A DNA stretch of 28,073 nt from a virus. The stretch covers positions 1-28,073 of the IMG/VR virus record IMGVR_UViG_3300020180_000101, one strand, 5' to 3'. Positions 5,210-13,272 of this stretch are shown piece after piece. How positions within the stretch are numbered: position 1 is the stretch's first letter; the number at the start of each line of letters is the position of its first letter. Position numbers and translations under genes: made by a program. The notes beneath the pieces are model-generated. The model did no database searches and had not been told where the DNA came from. It was given only the letters and a program-made list of their open reading frames with translations.

Positions 5210-7456
5210 CTAGATCATCACATATGGCGGGTTGCCATCGCTGAAGTTAGCACTGCCAGCGGTTACATGAGTGAACAATAGTTTAATCTGATTCGTTGCT
5301 TGAGCATAGTCCGAGAACTCCATAAGCATACCAGCCGATGGAGTGAACCCTAGTGAAGTTTTAACCGTTACAGTGTTACCAGAAAAGTTATCGATTTGAG
5401 CCGTAGCACTTACCGAGAAGCTAGAGTTATGAACACGAACATAGCACTCACCGTAAGGCGTCCACTTATTAAACTCGTCGCTGCCATATATCGAAGCAAA
5501 GGAGGTTTCGATAACAAACGAAGTGTTAGAAAGACCTGTTTTAATATACGAAGCTGGGCTGATAAGTCCGAAGCGATCCGCGCCAGTGAAGTTAGTATTC
5601 GTCAGGCCTAGCGTGATGCGTCCTGTAAGTAGATCGAAGCCTTTAGATATGACCTCATAAAGCTTTGCCTCTGTTGTTGTCGATGCATTATCGAAGTCGG
5701 ATATCTTTAAGCTGATACCGTCGACCACAACAAGATCGGCCACTTCGATACTATAACCACCCTCAAGAGTTACCTGCACGCCGTTTATGTAATCCGCTGC
5801 AAAGGCGTAGCGGCTAAGGCGTCGATTCGCTGCACTGTTAGCCACCGACTCAGAACGTAAACCAATAGCCTCGATAATAAGCGCTCTATTGCCTACTGGA
5901 ATCTGAGTCTTGCTTGTGGCGTTTTGATAGATAGAGCCTTCTTGGAACTCATCGGTCAAAGCTTCCTGCTTGTACTTGTAGATGATCGTGTTGTAGAAGT
6001 TGCGTCCTAGAGATCGCTTCTTAGTTATCTTGTCGGCATTAATCACGTTGCTCGTGGATAGCGTTTTAATGTCGTCAGTCGGTAAAGGTCCAACGGTGTA
6101 GGCCATTGAAGAGCGTGCTTTGCGTGGCACCGAGTAACAAGCATATGGCCTGTATAGGTTCTTAGATATGAAATCCTTACCTGATTCTATAGTGTCCTTC
6201 ACATAACCGTCGAACGTAGCAGAGGAAAGAAACAAATCGCGAAGGCGCTCGTGTTCTTCCACGTCCACCTCATCGGGACTCATTTTAAGGCCAGCTCCGA
6301 AGGTGTCGTACTTAGATCTAAACGATACGGTTGCGGGAGTGTTAAGCTCGTTACCGAATCCGATGTCTGGATACTCGGCACCGACTAATAAAACGTATGA
6401 GCCGAAACCAGTAACAACAATCTCGGCGATCTGTCCCGTCTGATTGTTGTCCACGTCAGATGCGCCAACGGTTGTATAGTAGTCGCCAGCAGTTAGGCCA
6501 TACTCTTCCGCGATATTAACCCCATAGAAGAACATACTTTTGGGCACAATCTCGGAATCGGATATGTAATTAAAATGTGTGACCTCAACGCCTGTCTTGA
6601 AATTGCCATTCCATCCCGAGAGCATGAGCTTCAACGCGATGTCTATAGTGTTGCCGGTGAAGTGGTAGAATGATTTGGTTGAGTCACCTGATGAATGAGT
6701 GGCGGCCACTGTGCCTAATGCTCCACGAGTACAGCCTGTGATATCGTTGCCGCTGATTCCTGTGAAGCGTATGATCTCATCGTTGACTTGAATGTGTGTA
6801 ACAAGGCTACCATCCGTTAATGCGTCTGGGCCTACTATCGTAGCTATAAGATTGTCAGTGCTGGCTAGTGTGATAGTCGTTTCGGATATATCAACAGCCT
6901 CATCTAGCGTTGACTCTGCAGATGTGTATATAGTTTGTCGCTTCTTTTGATCGGGGTGCGATATTGTAAACGCCACAGTCCCAGAGCCTAAAGCGATGTC
7001 GTCTACGATCCCGCGAAAAATAGTTATGTAATCGTCTGGGTAAACCGTATCGGTTGAGTCTGGTGATAATAGCACCTGACACTTGCGACCGAGAAACTCA
7101 TTTGCAGCTAGTAGAGATAAAACCGAAAGAGCTTTGTCATCTACGAGAACAATTTGAAAAGAAGTAACGGATTCTCCAATAGCTAAGTCAGGGCTTAGTC
7201 GATAGTCGATCTTAGTAGTTGTTGCACCTGCTTGAGAGGAGAACGTGATGGCCGTAATCTGTGAAGGCACTGCCACCCTTTCACCGATCTTCCACGTCCC
7301 ATCAATCAAAAGGCCAGCATCTCCAATTTTAATCTGACGAAACGCCGTAGCTGATCCGAAGATCTCTGTGATCCCATCAAACTTGATAGCAAGCGATGGC
7401 TCTTTCTTGATCTTCTTTAATGATTGGCGTGTGGCCGTGGTTAGGGTGACTGACAT
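5210..7456 (-). CDS. Large tail protein (putative tail-tip / baseplate hub component)
   Basis: The 748-aa protein lacks a signal peptide. Its N-terminal third (for example VDDKALSVLSLLAANEFLGR and FRGIVDDIALGSG) reads like the beta-rich domain of siphophage tail-hub proteins, followed by VNDEIIRFTGISGND then TRGALGTVAATHSSGD (residues ~225-260), a motif I associate with tail-tip proteins of siphoviruses. The C-terminal half is beta-rich and ends in a probable adhesin-like domain. It starts on TAATG with the stop of the lipoprotein gene and is followed by the Gly-rich adhesin, so the two probably sit together at the tail end. It is separated from the other tail genes by the lysis cassette. The precise role is inferred. 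Confidence 0.65.
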   Translation of the reverse strand: MSVTLTTATRQSLKKIKKEPSLAIKFDGITEIFGSATAFRQIKIGDAGLLIDGTWKIGERVAVPSQITAITFSSQAGATTTKIDYRLSPDLAIGESVTSFQIVLVDDKALSVLSLLAANEFLGRKCQVLLSPDSTDTVYPDDYITIFRGIVDDIALGSGTVAFTISHPDQKKRQTIYTSAESTLDEAVDISETTITLASTDNLIATIVGPDALTDGSLVTHIQVNDEIIRFTGISGNDITGCTRGALGTVAATHSSGDSTKSFYHFTGNTIDIALKLMLSGWNGNFKTGVEVTHFNYISDSEIVPKSMFFYGVNIAEEYGLTAGDYYTTVGASDVDNNQTGQIAEIVVTGFGSYVLLVGAEYPDIGFGNELNTPATVSFRSKYDTFGAGLKMSPDEVDVEEHERLRDLFLSSATFDGYVKDTIESGKDFISKNLYRPYACYSVPRKARSSMAYTVGPLPTDDIKTLSTSNVINADKITKKRSLGRNFYNTIIYKYKQEALTDEFQEGSIYQNATSKTQIPVGNRALIIEAIGLRSESVANSAANRRLSRYAFAADYINGVQVTLEGGYSIEVADLVVVDGISLKISDFDNASTTTEAKLYEVISKGFDLLTGRITLGLTNTNFTGADRFGLISPASYIKTGLSNTSFVIETSFASIYGSDEFNKWTPYGECYVRVHNSSFSVSATAQIDNFSGNTVTVKTSLGFTPSAGMLMEFSDYAQATNQIKLLFTHVTAGSANFSDGNPPYVMI

Positions 7457-7761
7457 TACTTACCCTTCGTCGCAGCATCTAAAAGCTTTTGATAGTCGGC
7501 GGCTGTTACTGATAGCATCTTACTTGCTTGAGCAGCACAGACAGAGACAATTTGGAAACGTCCGTCATCTAAACGACGAAAGAAACCTACTTGATGAAGA
7601 GCAGCACCTGGATAGCAAAGCTCAGCAGGAATCACATGAAAGTTGTTAACCCAAGTAGCGGCCTCAATCTGCTTACGTGTGACGCAGCTACTTATGAGGA
7701 TCAACGCCAGGAAGGCCATCAACAATTTGAGAGTCTGGGATTTCAACGGGCTTACCTGCAT
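7456..7761 (-). CDS. Small lipoprotein, candidate outer-membrane spanin subunit
   Basis: The 101-aa protein has a charged N-terminus, the hydrophobic run LLMAFLALILIS and a lipobox ISSC, so it should be lipidated at Cys26 and anchored in a membrane facing the periplasm. AGGA lies 7 bases before the ATG. The gene starts inside the preceding membrane-protein gene in another frame (74-base overlap), the arrangement of Rz/Rz1-type spanin pairs, which fuse the inner and outer membranes in the last step of Gram-negative lysis. Against this, it lacks a Pro-rich linker and has a folded-looking C-terminal part with two more Cys. The lipoprotein call is firm; the spanin role is inference. Confidence 0.6.
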   Translation of the reverse strand: MQVSPLKSQTLKLLMAFLALILISSCVTRKQIEAATWVNNFHVIPAELCYPGAALHQVGFFRRLDDGRFQIVSVCAAQASKMLSVTAADYQKLLDAATKGK

Positions 7762-7960
7762 TTGGATTTCCTATCGCTTCCTCAATGCCTCGTTGATCTT
7801 TTTGATTTACGGCATTGTATATCCCTAGTCTGATTTCCTCAGCTAGGTTTGCTCGATCTTTTTCAATGTACATCAAAAGGAGCCGATCCCATACTGACTT
7901 GAGCACAGGAACGGCTTTGAAAATGGCCAATAACAAAGAAAGTATTGTGCCGATTGCCAT
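7688..7960 (-). CDS. Small membrane protein, candidate inner-membrane spanin or holin accessory
   Basis: The 90-aa protein starts with a hydrophobic helix (GTILSLLLAIFKAVPVL) followed by a charged helical stretch (DRANLAEEIRLGIYNAV) and a Pro/Gly-rich tail. One N-terminal membrane anchor plus a helical outer part fits an i-spanin, and the lipoprotein gene overlapping its 3' end fits the usual gene-in-gene layout. It is shorter than typical Rz proteins and its coiled coil is modest, so a holin-accessory role is also possible. It starts 3 bases after the holin-like gene ends. Confidence 0.5.
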   Translation of the reverse strand: MAIGTILSLLLAIFKAVPVLKSVWDRLLLMYIEKDRANLAEEIRLGIYNAVNQKDQRGIEEAIGNPNAGKPVEIPDSQIVDGLPGVDPHK

Positions 7961-7963
7961 ATA

Positions 7964-8173
7964 TTAACCGATTGAGATTTTGTCTTTAGTGATTAGACGA
8001 AGGATGGTGTTAATGAAAACCCAACCGCCGCCGATCTCAGCAAAGTATGTCTTGATGAATACGCCAACGCTAGGCATGAAAACGCCAGCGATGAGGCCAA
8101 CGCCACCAAGGACTTGAACAAGAACGGTTTTGGAAAGATACCAAGGTTTTTCTGGGACTATGATTTCACTCAT
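7964..8173 (-). CDS. Holin-like small membrane protein
   Basis: The 69-aa protein begins with a short polar segment ending KPWYLSKTVL, then a hydrophobic segment (VLGGVGLIAGVFMPSVGVFI), a second hydrophobic helix (GGWVFINTILRL) and a basic tail (ITKDKISIG). The KPWYLSKT start, two membrane spans and RLITK end match small holin-type proteins I know from phage lysis cassettes. Holins accumulate in the inner membrane and open it at a set time so the endolysin can reach the wall. It lies directly after the amidase gene. Confidence 0.68.
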   Translation of the reverse strand: MSEIIVPEKPWYLSKTVLVQVLGGVGLIAGVFMPSVGVFIKTYFAEIGGGWVFINTILRLITKDKISIG

Positions 8174-8184
8174 GATTAGGTCTC

Positions 8185-8844
8185 CTATTTAGATAGTATT
8201 TTATATGTTAAAACCGAAGAAACCAAGGCCCTCGTAAATTGAGCGCGGTTTATTTTAAAGCGCTGGCAGTCTCGCGCGTTCGATCCGAAGAATGGCTCAA
8301 TCAAACATGAGGGAATTTTGACGCTGTGCAGGTTCCGATAGCCACGATCACCTTGATCCATAAGTTTGACGCCACGATCTTTAGGCTTGCTCCATGGGTT
8401 CGTATCTTTACGGAACTCGGAGTAGTTGGGATTGGCCTCTGTGAGGCTCTTTAGGATGCCGTTATGAATGGTCTGTGCAAAGAGCTTCGAGTCCACCGGA
8501 TCGGCATCATAAAGAGTTTCGCAGCCGCTAGGAGTAATGTCTGTAATCGTGATGTATTCGGGTTGATTATTGTGGCCGAACTGAGGGTTCTTTATCTTTT
8601 TCCCAGCAGAATTGAAGTGAAGCTCGATAGCTAAATCAGCCCATTCGTTGACCATTTCGCCTACCTTTTCGATAGAGATACCGTCACGAGTAATAACCTT
8701 GGCGTCTAGCCCTGTGTCTCGAAACTCCATGCAAGCCTCAAGAGCCACTTCTTTCCATAGCGTATATTCATGTGTTTGGAGGGATGCGCTGTAGGCACCT
8801 TTAGAAGCTTCGGAATGACCCACGATAAGAGCCACCTTGATCAT
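8185..8844 (-). CDS. N-acetylmuramoyl-L-alanine amidase (Amidase_3), endolysin
   Basis: The 219-aa protein shows Amidase_3 zinc ligands and catalytic residue in order: H10 (LIVGHSE), E26 (THEYTLW), H76 (AIELHFNS) and E183 (CLIEPFFGS). It cuts the bond between muramic acid and the stem peptide. There is no signal peptide, so release depends on the holin-like protein downstream. It overlaps the upstream membrane-protein gene by 4 bases (ATGA). The length fits a single catalytic domain without a separate wall-binding domain, usual for phages of Gram-negative hosts. Confidence 0.9.
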   Translation of the reverse strand: MIKVALIVGHSEASKGAYSASLQTHEYTLWKEVALEACMEFRDTGLDAKVITRDGISIEKVGEMVNEWADLAIELHFNSAGKKIKNPQFGHNNQPEYITITDITPSGCETLYDADPVDSKLFAQTIHNGILKSLTEANPNYSEFRKDTNPWSKPKDRGVKLMDQGDRGYRNLHSVKIPSCLIEPFFGSNARDCQRFKINRAQFTRALVSSVLTYKILSK

Positions 8845-9065
8845 CGTTTTCGCTCTTCCAGAATGCTTCTAATCACTGCGGTATCAGCTTTGATTAACTC
8901 AATGGCGTCACGGTTCTTTTCCTGACGAATCTCAACGACGACCATTCGATCTTTTAAAGATCCCAAATCATGATCCTGAAGACGCGCCCACGTCATAATT
9001 GAGGCTGCCCCTAGGACTAGACCTATGAGAAATTTGAATCCCCATTCAATTATATTAAGCGTCAT
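8841..9065 (-). CDS. 74-aa membrane-anchored coiled-coil protein of the lysis cassette
   Basis: The ATG at 9065 is preferred over an upstream in-frame start because AAGAGG lies 7 bases before it and the start overlaps the preceding gene by 11 bases. The product has one N-terminal membrane helix (FKFLIGLVLGAASIMTW) and a C-terminal charged helix with heptad character (DRMVVVEIRQEKNRDAIELI). A single anchor plus coiled coil is the build of an i-spanin or a holin-associated protein; which of the two small anchored proteins in the cassette does what cannot be told. Confidence 0.6.
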   Translation of the reverse strand: MTLNIIEWGFKFLIGLVLGAASIMTWARLQDHDLGSLKDRMVVVEIRQEKNRDAIELIKADTAVIRSILEERKR

Positions 9066-9687
9066 CCCATAACCTCTTGAACAGTATACTTCTTCCGTAC
9101 CAGCCTTTAAACTTTGTCCCCAATTTAATTTCTGCAACCGTCAGAAAAGCCCTGTCGTAACCTAACCCATCTAAGAAGAGAATCTTGATGCGGTTCATGT
9201 TGAAGATGTTGGTCTGAACGTTTAGCCGCATAGCGAAATTCTCAAGCCAACTTATCTTACGACCAGCGGCTAGCTTCATAAACGCTCTGTATTCGGGACG
9301 CCAAGGAGTGAACCACTCACTATCAAGCCAATATCCCTTCTCGTTCTTTCCAGTCAGCCAAAGGCCAAATATAAGGCCCTCGTCCAAAATCTCTCTAGCC
9401 GTTTCACCGTTATCGAAAAGCATGGACAAGGCCGCAAGACCCAACCACTCATCATGGCTCGTTGTAATGTCCTGTTCACCGTATTTAATTAAATGAATCG
9501 GCTTGCGCTTGAAGATGCCCCTGCGAAGTCTGCGCTCATCCCTCATTCGTTCCCAAGTAGGAGCGAGTCGATCATAGGCTAGGCCAGCTTTCTTCAACTC
9601 CAAAGCCGCAGAAGACAGGACTAGAAAAGGATTCTGCTTCCCATAATCTGGATCTTCAAACGCTGTGATGAAGTCGTCTACGATCAT
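9055..9687 (-). CDS. 210-aa phage protein of unknown function in the lysis region
   Basis: Trp-rich soluble protein with the segments TTSHDEWLGLAALSMLF, GLWLTGKNEKGYWLDSEWF and RPEYRAFMKLAAGRKISWLE. From memory, proteins with a T-(S)-HD-(E/D)-(W/Y/I)-x-G segment near phage lysis or tail genes are common and uncharacterised; I cannot name a family. The conserved His-Asp and Trp residues suggest a binding or catalytic site. Coupled by ATGA to the lipoprotein gene upstream and overlapping the gene downstream by 11 bases. Confidence 0.6.
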   Translation of the reverse strand: MIVDDFITAFEDPDYGKQNPFLVLSSAALELKKAGLAYDRLAPTWERMRDERRLRRGIFKRKPIHLIKYGEQDITTSHDEWLGLAALSMLFDNGETAREILDEGLIFGLWLTGKNEKGYWLDSEWFTPWRPEYRAFMKLAAGRKISWLENFAMRLNVQTNIFNMNRIKILFLDGLGYDRAFLTVAEIKLGTKFKGWYGRSILFKRLWDDA

Positions 9688-10331
9688 TTTAGATAGGCCT
9701 CGAATGTTCCCTTTGGGGAGCTTTTAACAAATGGGAATTTAAATACTTTATACGAAGAGCCGATAAACACGTCGATGTGATTGCCTTTAATAGCGCCGCC
9801 TACATCATCAACTCGAAACCAGCCATCATGTAAACTTCCGTCTGGAAGCTTCACACCTTTAGCTGATGGGATATAGATTCGTGTTCCGAATGGATAGATG
9901 GTTTGGTCGGCTGCGATTGATACGAAAGGCTCTAGTGCATTGTTCCTGTTGCCAATGCCATATTCATGTTTGGATTTCTGCCAAAGAGATTTCTCAGCAC
10001 TTGGCCCCCACTTGGAAGAATAGAAAGCGCAGCTAGTCCAAGACGTAGTTCCGCGACCCACCCAATCATAATTCTGACCATTGATGTTACAGGTTCCTTC
10101 AATGGCGCAAGCGCAGAAATCAGCCTTGGCGATGGTGGGAGAAATGGCCTTGCCTTGTTTGTCTCGAAGCGCGACACCTGCAGTTATCGAGTTAGCACTT
10201 TGCACATAGTAATGCGTTGCCCATAATTCGATACGCTTACCCACGACTACTGAATCAACTGGCTTGCTTGGTGTTGGCGTTTGACAGCCGAAAAGGCCGA
10301 GGGTGATTAGGCAGACTAGATTGATCCACAT
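9684..10331 (-). CDS. Lipoprotein with a C-terminal 3D domain (MltA/RlpA-like wall enzyme)
   Basis: The N-terminus has a lipoprotein signal (LVCLITLGLFGC), and the C-terminal half has YPFGTRIYIPSAKG followed by GWFRVDDVGGAIKGNHIDVF. The D-D and H-I-D pattern is the three-Asp signature of the 3D double-psi beta-barrel domain found in MltA-type lytic transglycosylases and in YorM/RPF-like wall enzymes. This suggests cutting of glycan strands at a membrane, either in lysis or as part of a virion. ATG at 10331 (TGATG with the upstream stop) has GAGGA 8 bases away; a GTG one codon earlier is also possible. Five cysteines in the mature part suggest an oxidising, extracytoplasmic location. Confidence 0.75.
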   Translation of the reverse strand: MWINLVCLITLGLFGCQTPTPSKPVDSVVVGKRIELWATHYYVQSANSITAGVALRDKQGKAISPTIAKADFCACAIEGTCNINGQNYDWVGRGTTSWTSCAFYSSKWGPSAEKSLWQKSKHEYGIGNRNNALEPFVSIAADQTIYPFGTRIYIPSAKGVKLPDGSLHDGWFRVDDVGGAIKGNHIDVFIGSSYKVFKFPFVKSSPKGTFEAYLK

Positions 10332-12193
10332 CACTTGGGTCCTCGAATTGTGATAAAGGCGTCATAGTCAGCGTTGGGTCCATACACTGTGCAAGATGTT
10401 GCGCTTGAACATACGCAACCCATTGCTTGAACTGTCGCGCTTTTCACGGTTACACTACAAGACCAAGGTTGAGCTGAGAATCCTCCCGACTCCACAGTGA
10501 TTCCGCAAGATGTTGTCGATCTATTCCCAGCAGTTAATCCTGATCCACCACGGTTAAAGGTGCTAGATGCATCACAGTTTAGCTCGCCTGAGTAAACCTT
10601 TTCGATGCCAGTAAAACCGCTGAAAACACTCGAAGGAATAAACGGTGCTGGCATGGCTTGGGTGAGTGGAGTTAGGAGGAATGTTAGGTCGGAGCTGGGA
10701 CCTGCATCAATAAAGCAAGTTCCGTTTCCACTTGTTCGTTCTGCCCTGATTTCAAACTGCACGTTAGTTTTATTTGATGAGTAAGTGAAAACACCTGCTA
10801 CTGAAGCTGGGGATGACCCCGTGTTTAATTGTGTACCAGATCCAACCTTGCCTCCGCTAGTTGTCCCATCCCATATCTCATAAGTGCAAGTCTGAGACCC
10901 TGAACTTGATTGTGATCCATAGATTCTACTAAAGGCATCGACCCTGTATCTACCAGCTCTTAGAGAAGGTGCGATAAAGGCAGGGATTTTAGTTGCGGGA
11001 GCTGTTGCGTTTCCACTAACGGTAGGCACAGTGCAATCTGCGTCTACTCCGAAAGCTGCCATGGTAGCACTCGTTGTGCTCCAAGCACATGATGTTGTAG
11101 CCGCGCTAAAGGCAATGCCGCCTAAGTCTGTTGTGTCACCGCGTACTGTGATTTGAGAGGAGGAAGGGAAGTAGGTGATGTTGAACTCAAGAGGATTCAC
11201 ATCTGTGATAATTGATGTGGTGGGGCTGGCCGCTGTCCCTGCACCCCTTAACTCGTACAGCGTATCCGTTGAGCTTGCTGTGTGCGCAATGGAGAATACA
11301 AGATTTCCATGGTCAAAATTGGCAGAAGTGGCGCTGCCGATAGATCCGCCGAAATATTGGATGTTATTATGAACACTGTTGCCGAATAGAGAGATAATAG
11401 ACCTACCAGAAGTTGCAGCTCGATTAGTTCTAAATGCTCCTGTCGCTGTAACTGCATAGGTTCCCGATGGGCTTCCTGCTGGGATATTAAATCCAGGCAA
11501 TTTAGTGGCTGGAGCTGTTACCCTTCCCGTGAGTGTTGGTGTTGGGCAATCTGAGTCCACAGGAAAAGCTGCGGGGGTCGTGGTTGACTCTGTTGTGTTA
11601 GACCACTCGCAGCTTGCCGTTGCTGCGTAAGTTGCCGATCCGAAATCATAAGCCTGAGCAGTCGTCCCCAAGCTCAACACCCTTCCAAGATAAATCCCAT
11701 CGACCTTAATAGATGCTGCGTTACCTGTGGATGCGATAACGAAAGCGGGATCGTCTGTTGTGCTTGCTCCACATGGAAAGATTAATGAGTAAGGCTGTGA
11801 GTTAGTGCCTGAGTTAATACCAGTGATAACATCGCTTACCGTATTACCAGCTAGCGTTGCGTACATAGTGTAAAGAGAAGCATCTCCAATGATGTTAGCT
11901 TGCCACTCGCAGCTCTGACCTAATAGCCCACCCTGCAAATCAGACGCTTGAAAAACTGCTAGCTGTGAAGTTGCTGTAGCGTCGATAACGAAAGAAGCGT
12001 CCCCTATCATAGGAGAGCTTGTGGATCGTGTGACGATAGCAGAAGCATCCGTTACGTTGAGCGTGTTCTTCTCAGCTCCCGAGTTGAGGATATAGTTTCT
12101 AGGTGCGTTGGCGTTTAGATGTTGTTGAGCATCGCTTGTGCGTAATGAGCCAGCCGACACCGCTCCCGCAAATAGTAATAGTAAATATTTCAT
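10331..12193 (-). CDS. Fibre-like protein with N-terminal signal peptide and tandem modules
   Basis: The 620-aa protein starts MKYLLLLFAGAVSAGSLRTS, a classic Sec signal. Residues ~33-170 (RNYILNSGAEKNTLN to IKVDGIYLG) look like a jelly-roll carbohydrate-binding module. Two related modules follow at ~191-355 and ~366-530, each beginning S-C-x-W-S and sharing AF-x-VD-x-DC then TAPATK-(L/I)-P-x-F. The C-terminus is Cys-rich (GCVCSSATSC). It sits in the fibre region, overlapping the upstream fibre gene by 4 bases (ATGA). A secreted, disulfide-rich, carbohydrate-binding protein is the best description; whether it is assembled into virions is unclear. Confidence 0.65.
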   Translation of the reverse strand: MKYLLLLFAGAVSAGSLRTSDAQQHLNANAPRNYILNSGAEKNTLNVTDASAIVTRSTSSPMIGDASFVIDATATSQLAVFQASDLQGGLLGQSCEWQANIIGDASLYTMYATLAGNTVSDVITGINSGTNSQPYSLIFPCGASTTDDPAFVIASTGNAASIKVDGIYLGRVLSLGTTAQAYDFGSATYAATASCEWSNTTESTTTPAAFPVDSDCPTPTLTGRVTAPATKLPGFNIPAGSPSGTYAVTATGAFRTNRAATSGRSIISLFGNSVHNNIQYFGGSIGSATSANFDHGNLVFSIAHTASSTDTLYELRGAGTAASPTTSIITDVNPLEFNITYFPSSSQITVRGDTTDLGGIAFSAATTSCAWSTTSATMAAFGVDADCTVPTVSGNATAPATKIPAFIAPSLRAGRYRVDAFSRIYGSQSSSGSQTCTYEIWDGTTSGGKVGSGTQLNTGSSPASVAGVFTYSSNKTNVQFEIRAERTSGNGTCFIDAGPSSDLTFLLTPLTQAMPAPFIPSSVFSGFTGIEKVYSGELNCDASSTFNRGGSGLTAGNRSTTSCGITVESGGFSAQPWSCSVTVKSATVQAMGCVCSSATSCTVYGPNADYDAFITIRGPK

Positions 12194-13272
12194 GATCTTG
12201 AAATCTCCCTGATCCCGCTGGCCGCTGTACTGTATGCGTATCTGATGCTATTCCATTGCCCACCAGACCAATTACCATTTTGGTATTTAACCGCTGTTGC
12301 ATTGTATGCAATGCTAACGGTGTTCGTATCACTTGATGAAACCACTTCGATCTCCTCGCCACCTGTTAAAGCAGACACGTTAAAAGAAGTGACCGAGAAA
12401 GCAGCCGAGGCAGTTGATCGCCATGATTGCCTAGCATCGGTTGTGCAGGTAATGGTCGCGCTGCTGAAAGTGTTCTGAGTCATTAACCCGCCACCAGCAC
12501 CGCCTCCACCACCGCCTATCATGTGAAAATATCCAGAAGCAGAGGACTGATCCTTGATAAAGATAGCCGCCGCGTTTACTGCGATAGAAGTGTCTCCACC
12601 TGTGCCGGTTAGAATCTTATGGCCAACGCTTGCGCTTCCAGAGTTGTTAACCACGACGATAGGAGATGCTGATTTATTAAGCGCGATAATGAAGTTAGAG
12701 CTTTCAAGTCTAGGAGAGAAACCAGCTACACCGCTAGCCGCAGTGAATTGCTGCAACGTTGATTGTGATGTGCTAACGAAAACTCCACTTGATGCAATGG
12801 TCTCATGGCGAAAACCTAAGAAGCCTCGTATGTCGATAGCAGCGTCAGGGGACTCTAGGCCGCCCATGTTCAGTCCTAGATATCCACTAGCCGAATCAAA
12901 ATACAGCTTTCCAGATTGCTCCACCTTGCCGAAAAGAACTTGCCCAGAGTTTAGAGACTCGTTATCAAAGCTAGAAAAGGTCAATGGAAAGCGTTGAGAT
13001 ATAGCATCAACACGATCAAATAAATCATTAGCAGATGCGCCGACCGCGCTAGTCGTCCAAGTCGGGGACGCCGATGCTGCCTGATTCGTAGCCTTTCCCA
13101 TGAAGCTAGCTATAGAGTTAAGCTCTCGCTGAATGTTTGATACAGTAGCTCCCGACTCGGTAGCAGTGTTAGCTAAGCTAAGCTGACCAGCCATTGAGCT
13201 GTTAGTCGTTTTAGAAACAAAGGCGTTATTAAACACCGTTGACGTTGCGTCGTTGCCGTTTGATACGCTCAT
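12190..13272 (-). CDS. Putative tail fibre protein
   Basis: The 360-aa protein is rich in Ser, Ala, Thr and Asn. The N-terminus (STVFNNAFVSKTTNSS, then TESGATVSNIQRELNSI) looks like a fibre attachment and coiled-coil region. The middle has beta-rich segments (SGYLGLNMGGLESPDAAIDI) typical of intramolecular-chaperone-less shaft or knob domains, then a short Gly run (MIGGGGGGAGGG) and a C-terminal beta-rich domain. It is coupled at both ends by ATGA overlaps to neighbouring tail genes. Confidence 0.68.
   Translation of the reverse strand: MSVSNGNDATSTVFNNAFVSKTTNSSMAGQLSLANTATESGATVSNIQRELNSIASFMGKATNQAASASPTWTTSAVGASANDLFDRVDAISQRFPLTFSSFDNESLNSGQVLFGKVEQSGKLYFDSASGYLGLNMGGLESPDAAIDIRGFLGFRHETIASSGVFVSTSQSTLQQFTAASGVAGFSPRLESSNFIIALNKSASPIVVVNNSGSASVGHKILTGTGGDTSIAVNAAAIFIKDQSSASGYFHMIGGGGGGAGGGLMTQNTFSSATITCTTDARQSWRSTASAAFSVTSFNVSALTGGEEIEVVSSSDTNTVSIAYNATAVKYQNGNWSGGQWNSIRYAYSTAASGIREISRS

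Noticed and set aside
4710-5213. 167-codon Pro-rich open frame on the plus strand
   Set aside because: It is the antisense of Gly codons in the tail adhesin; Pro and Gly codons are complementary, so long open frames arise by composition.
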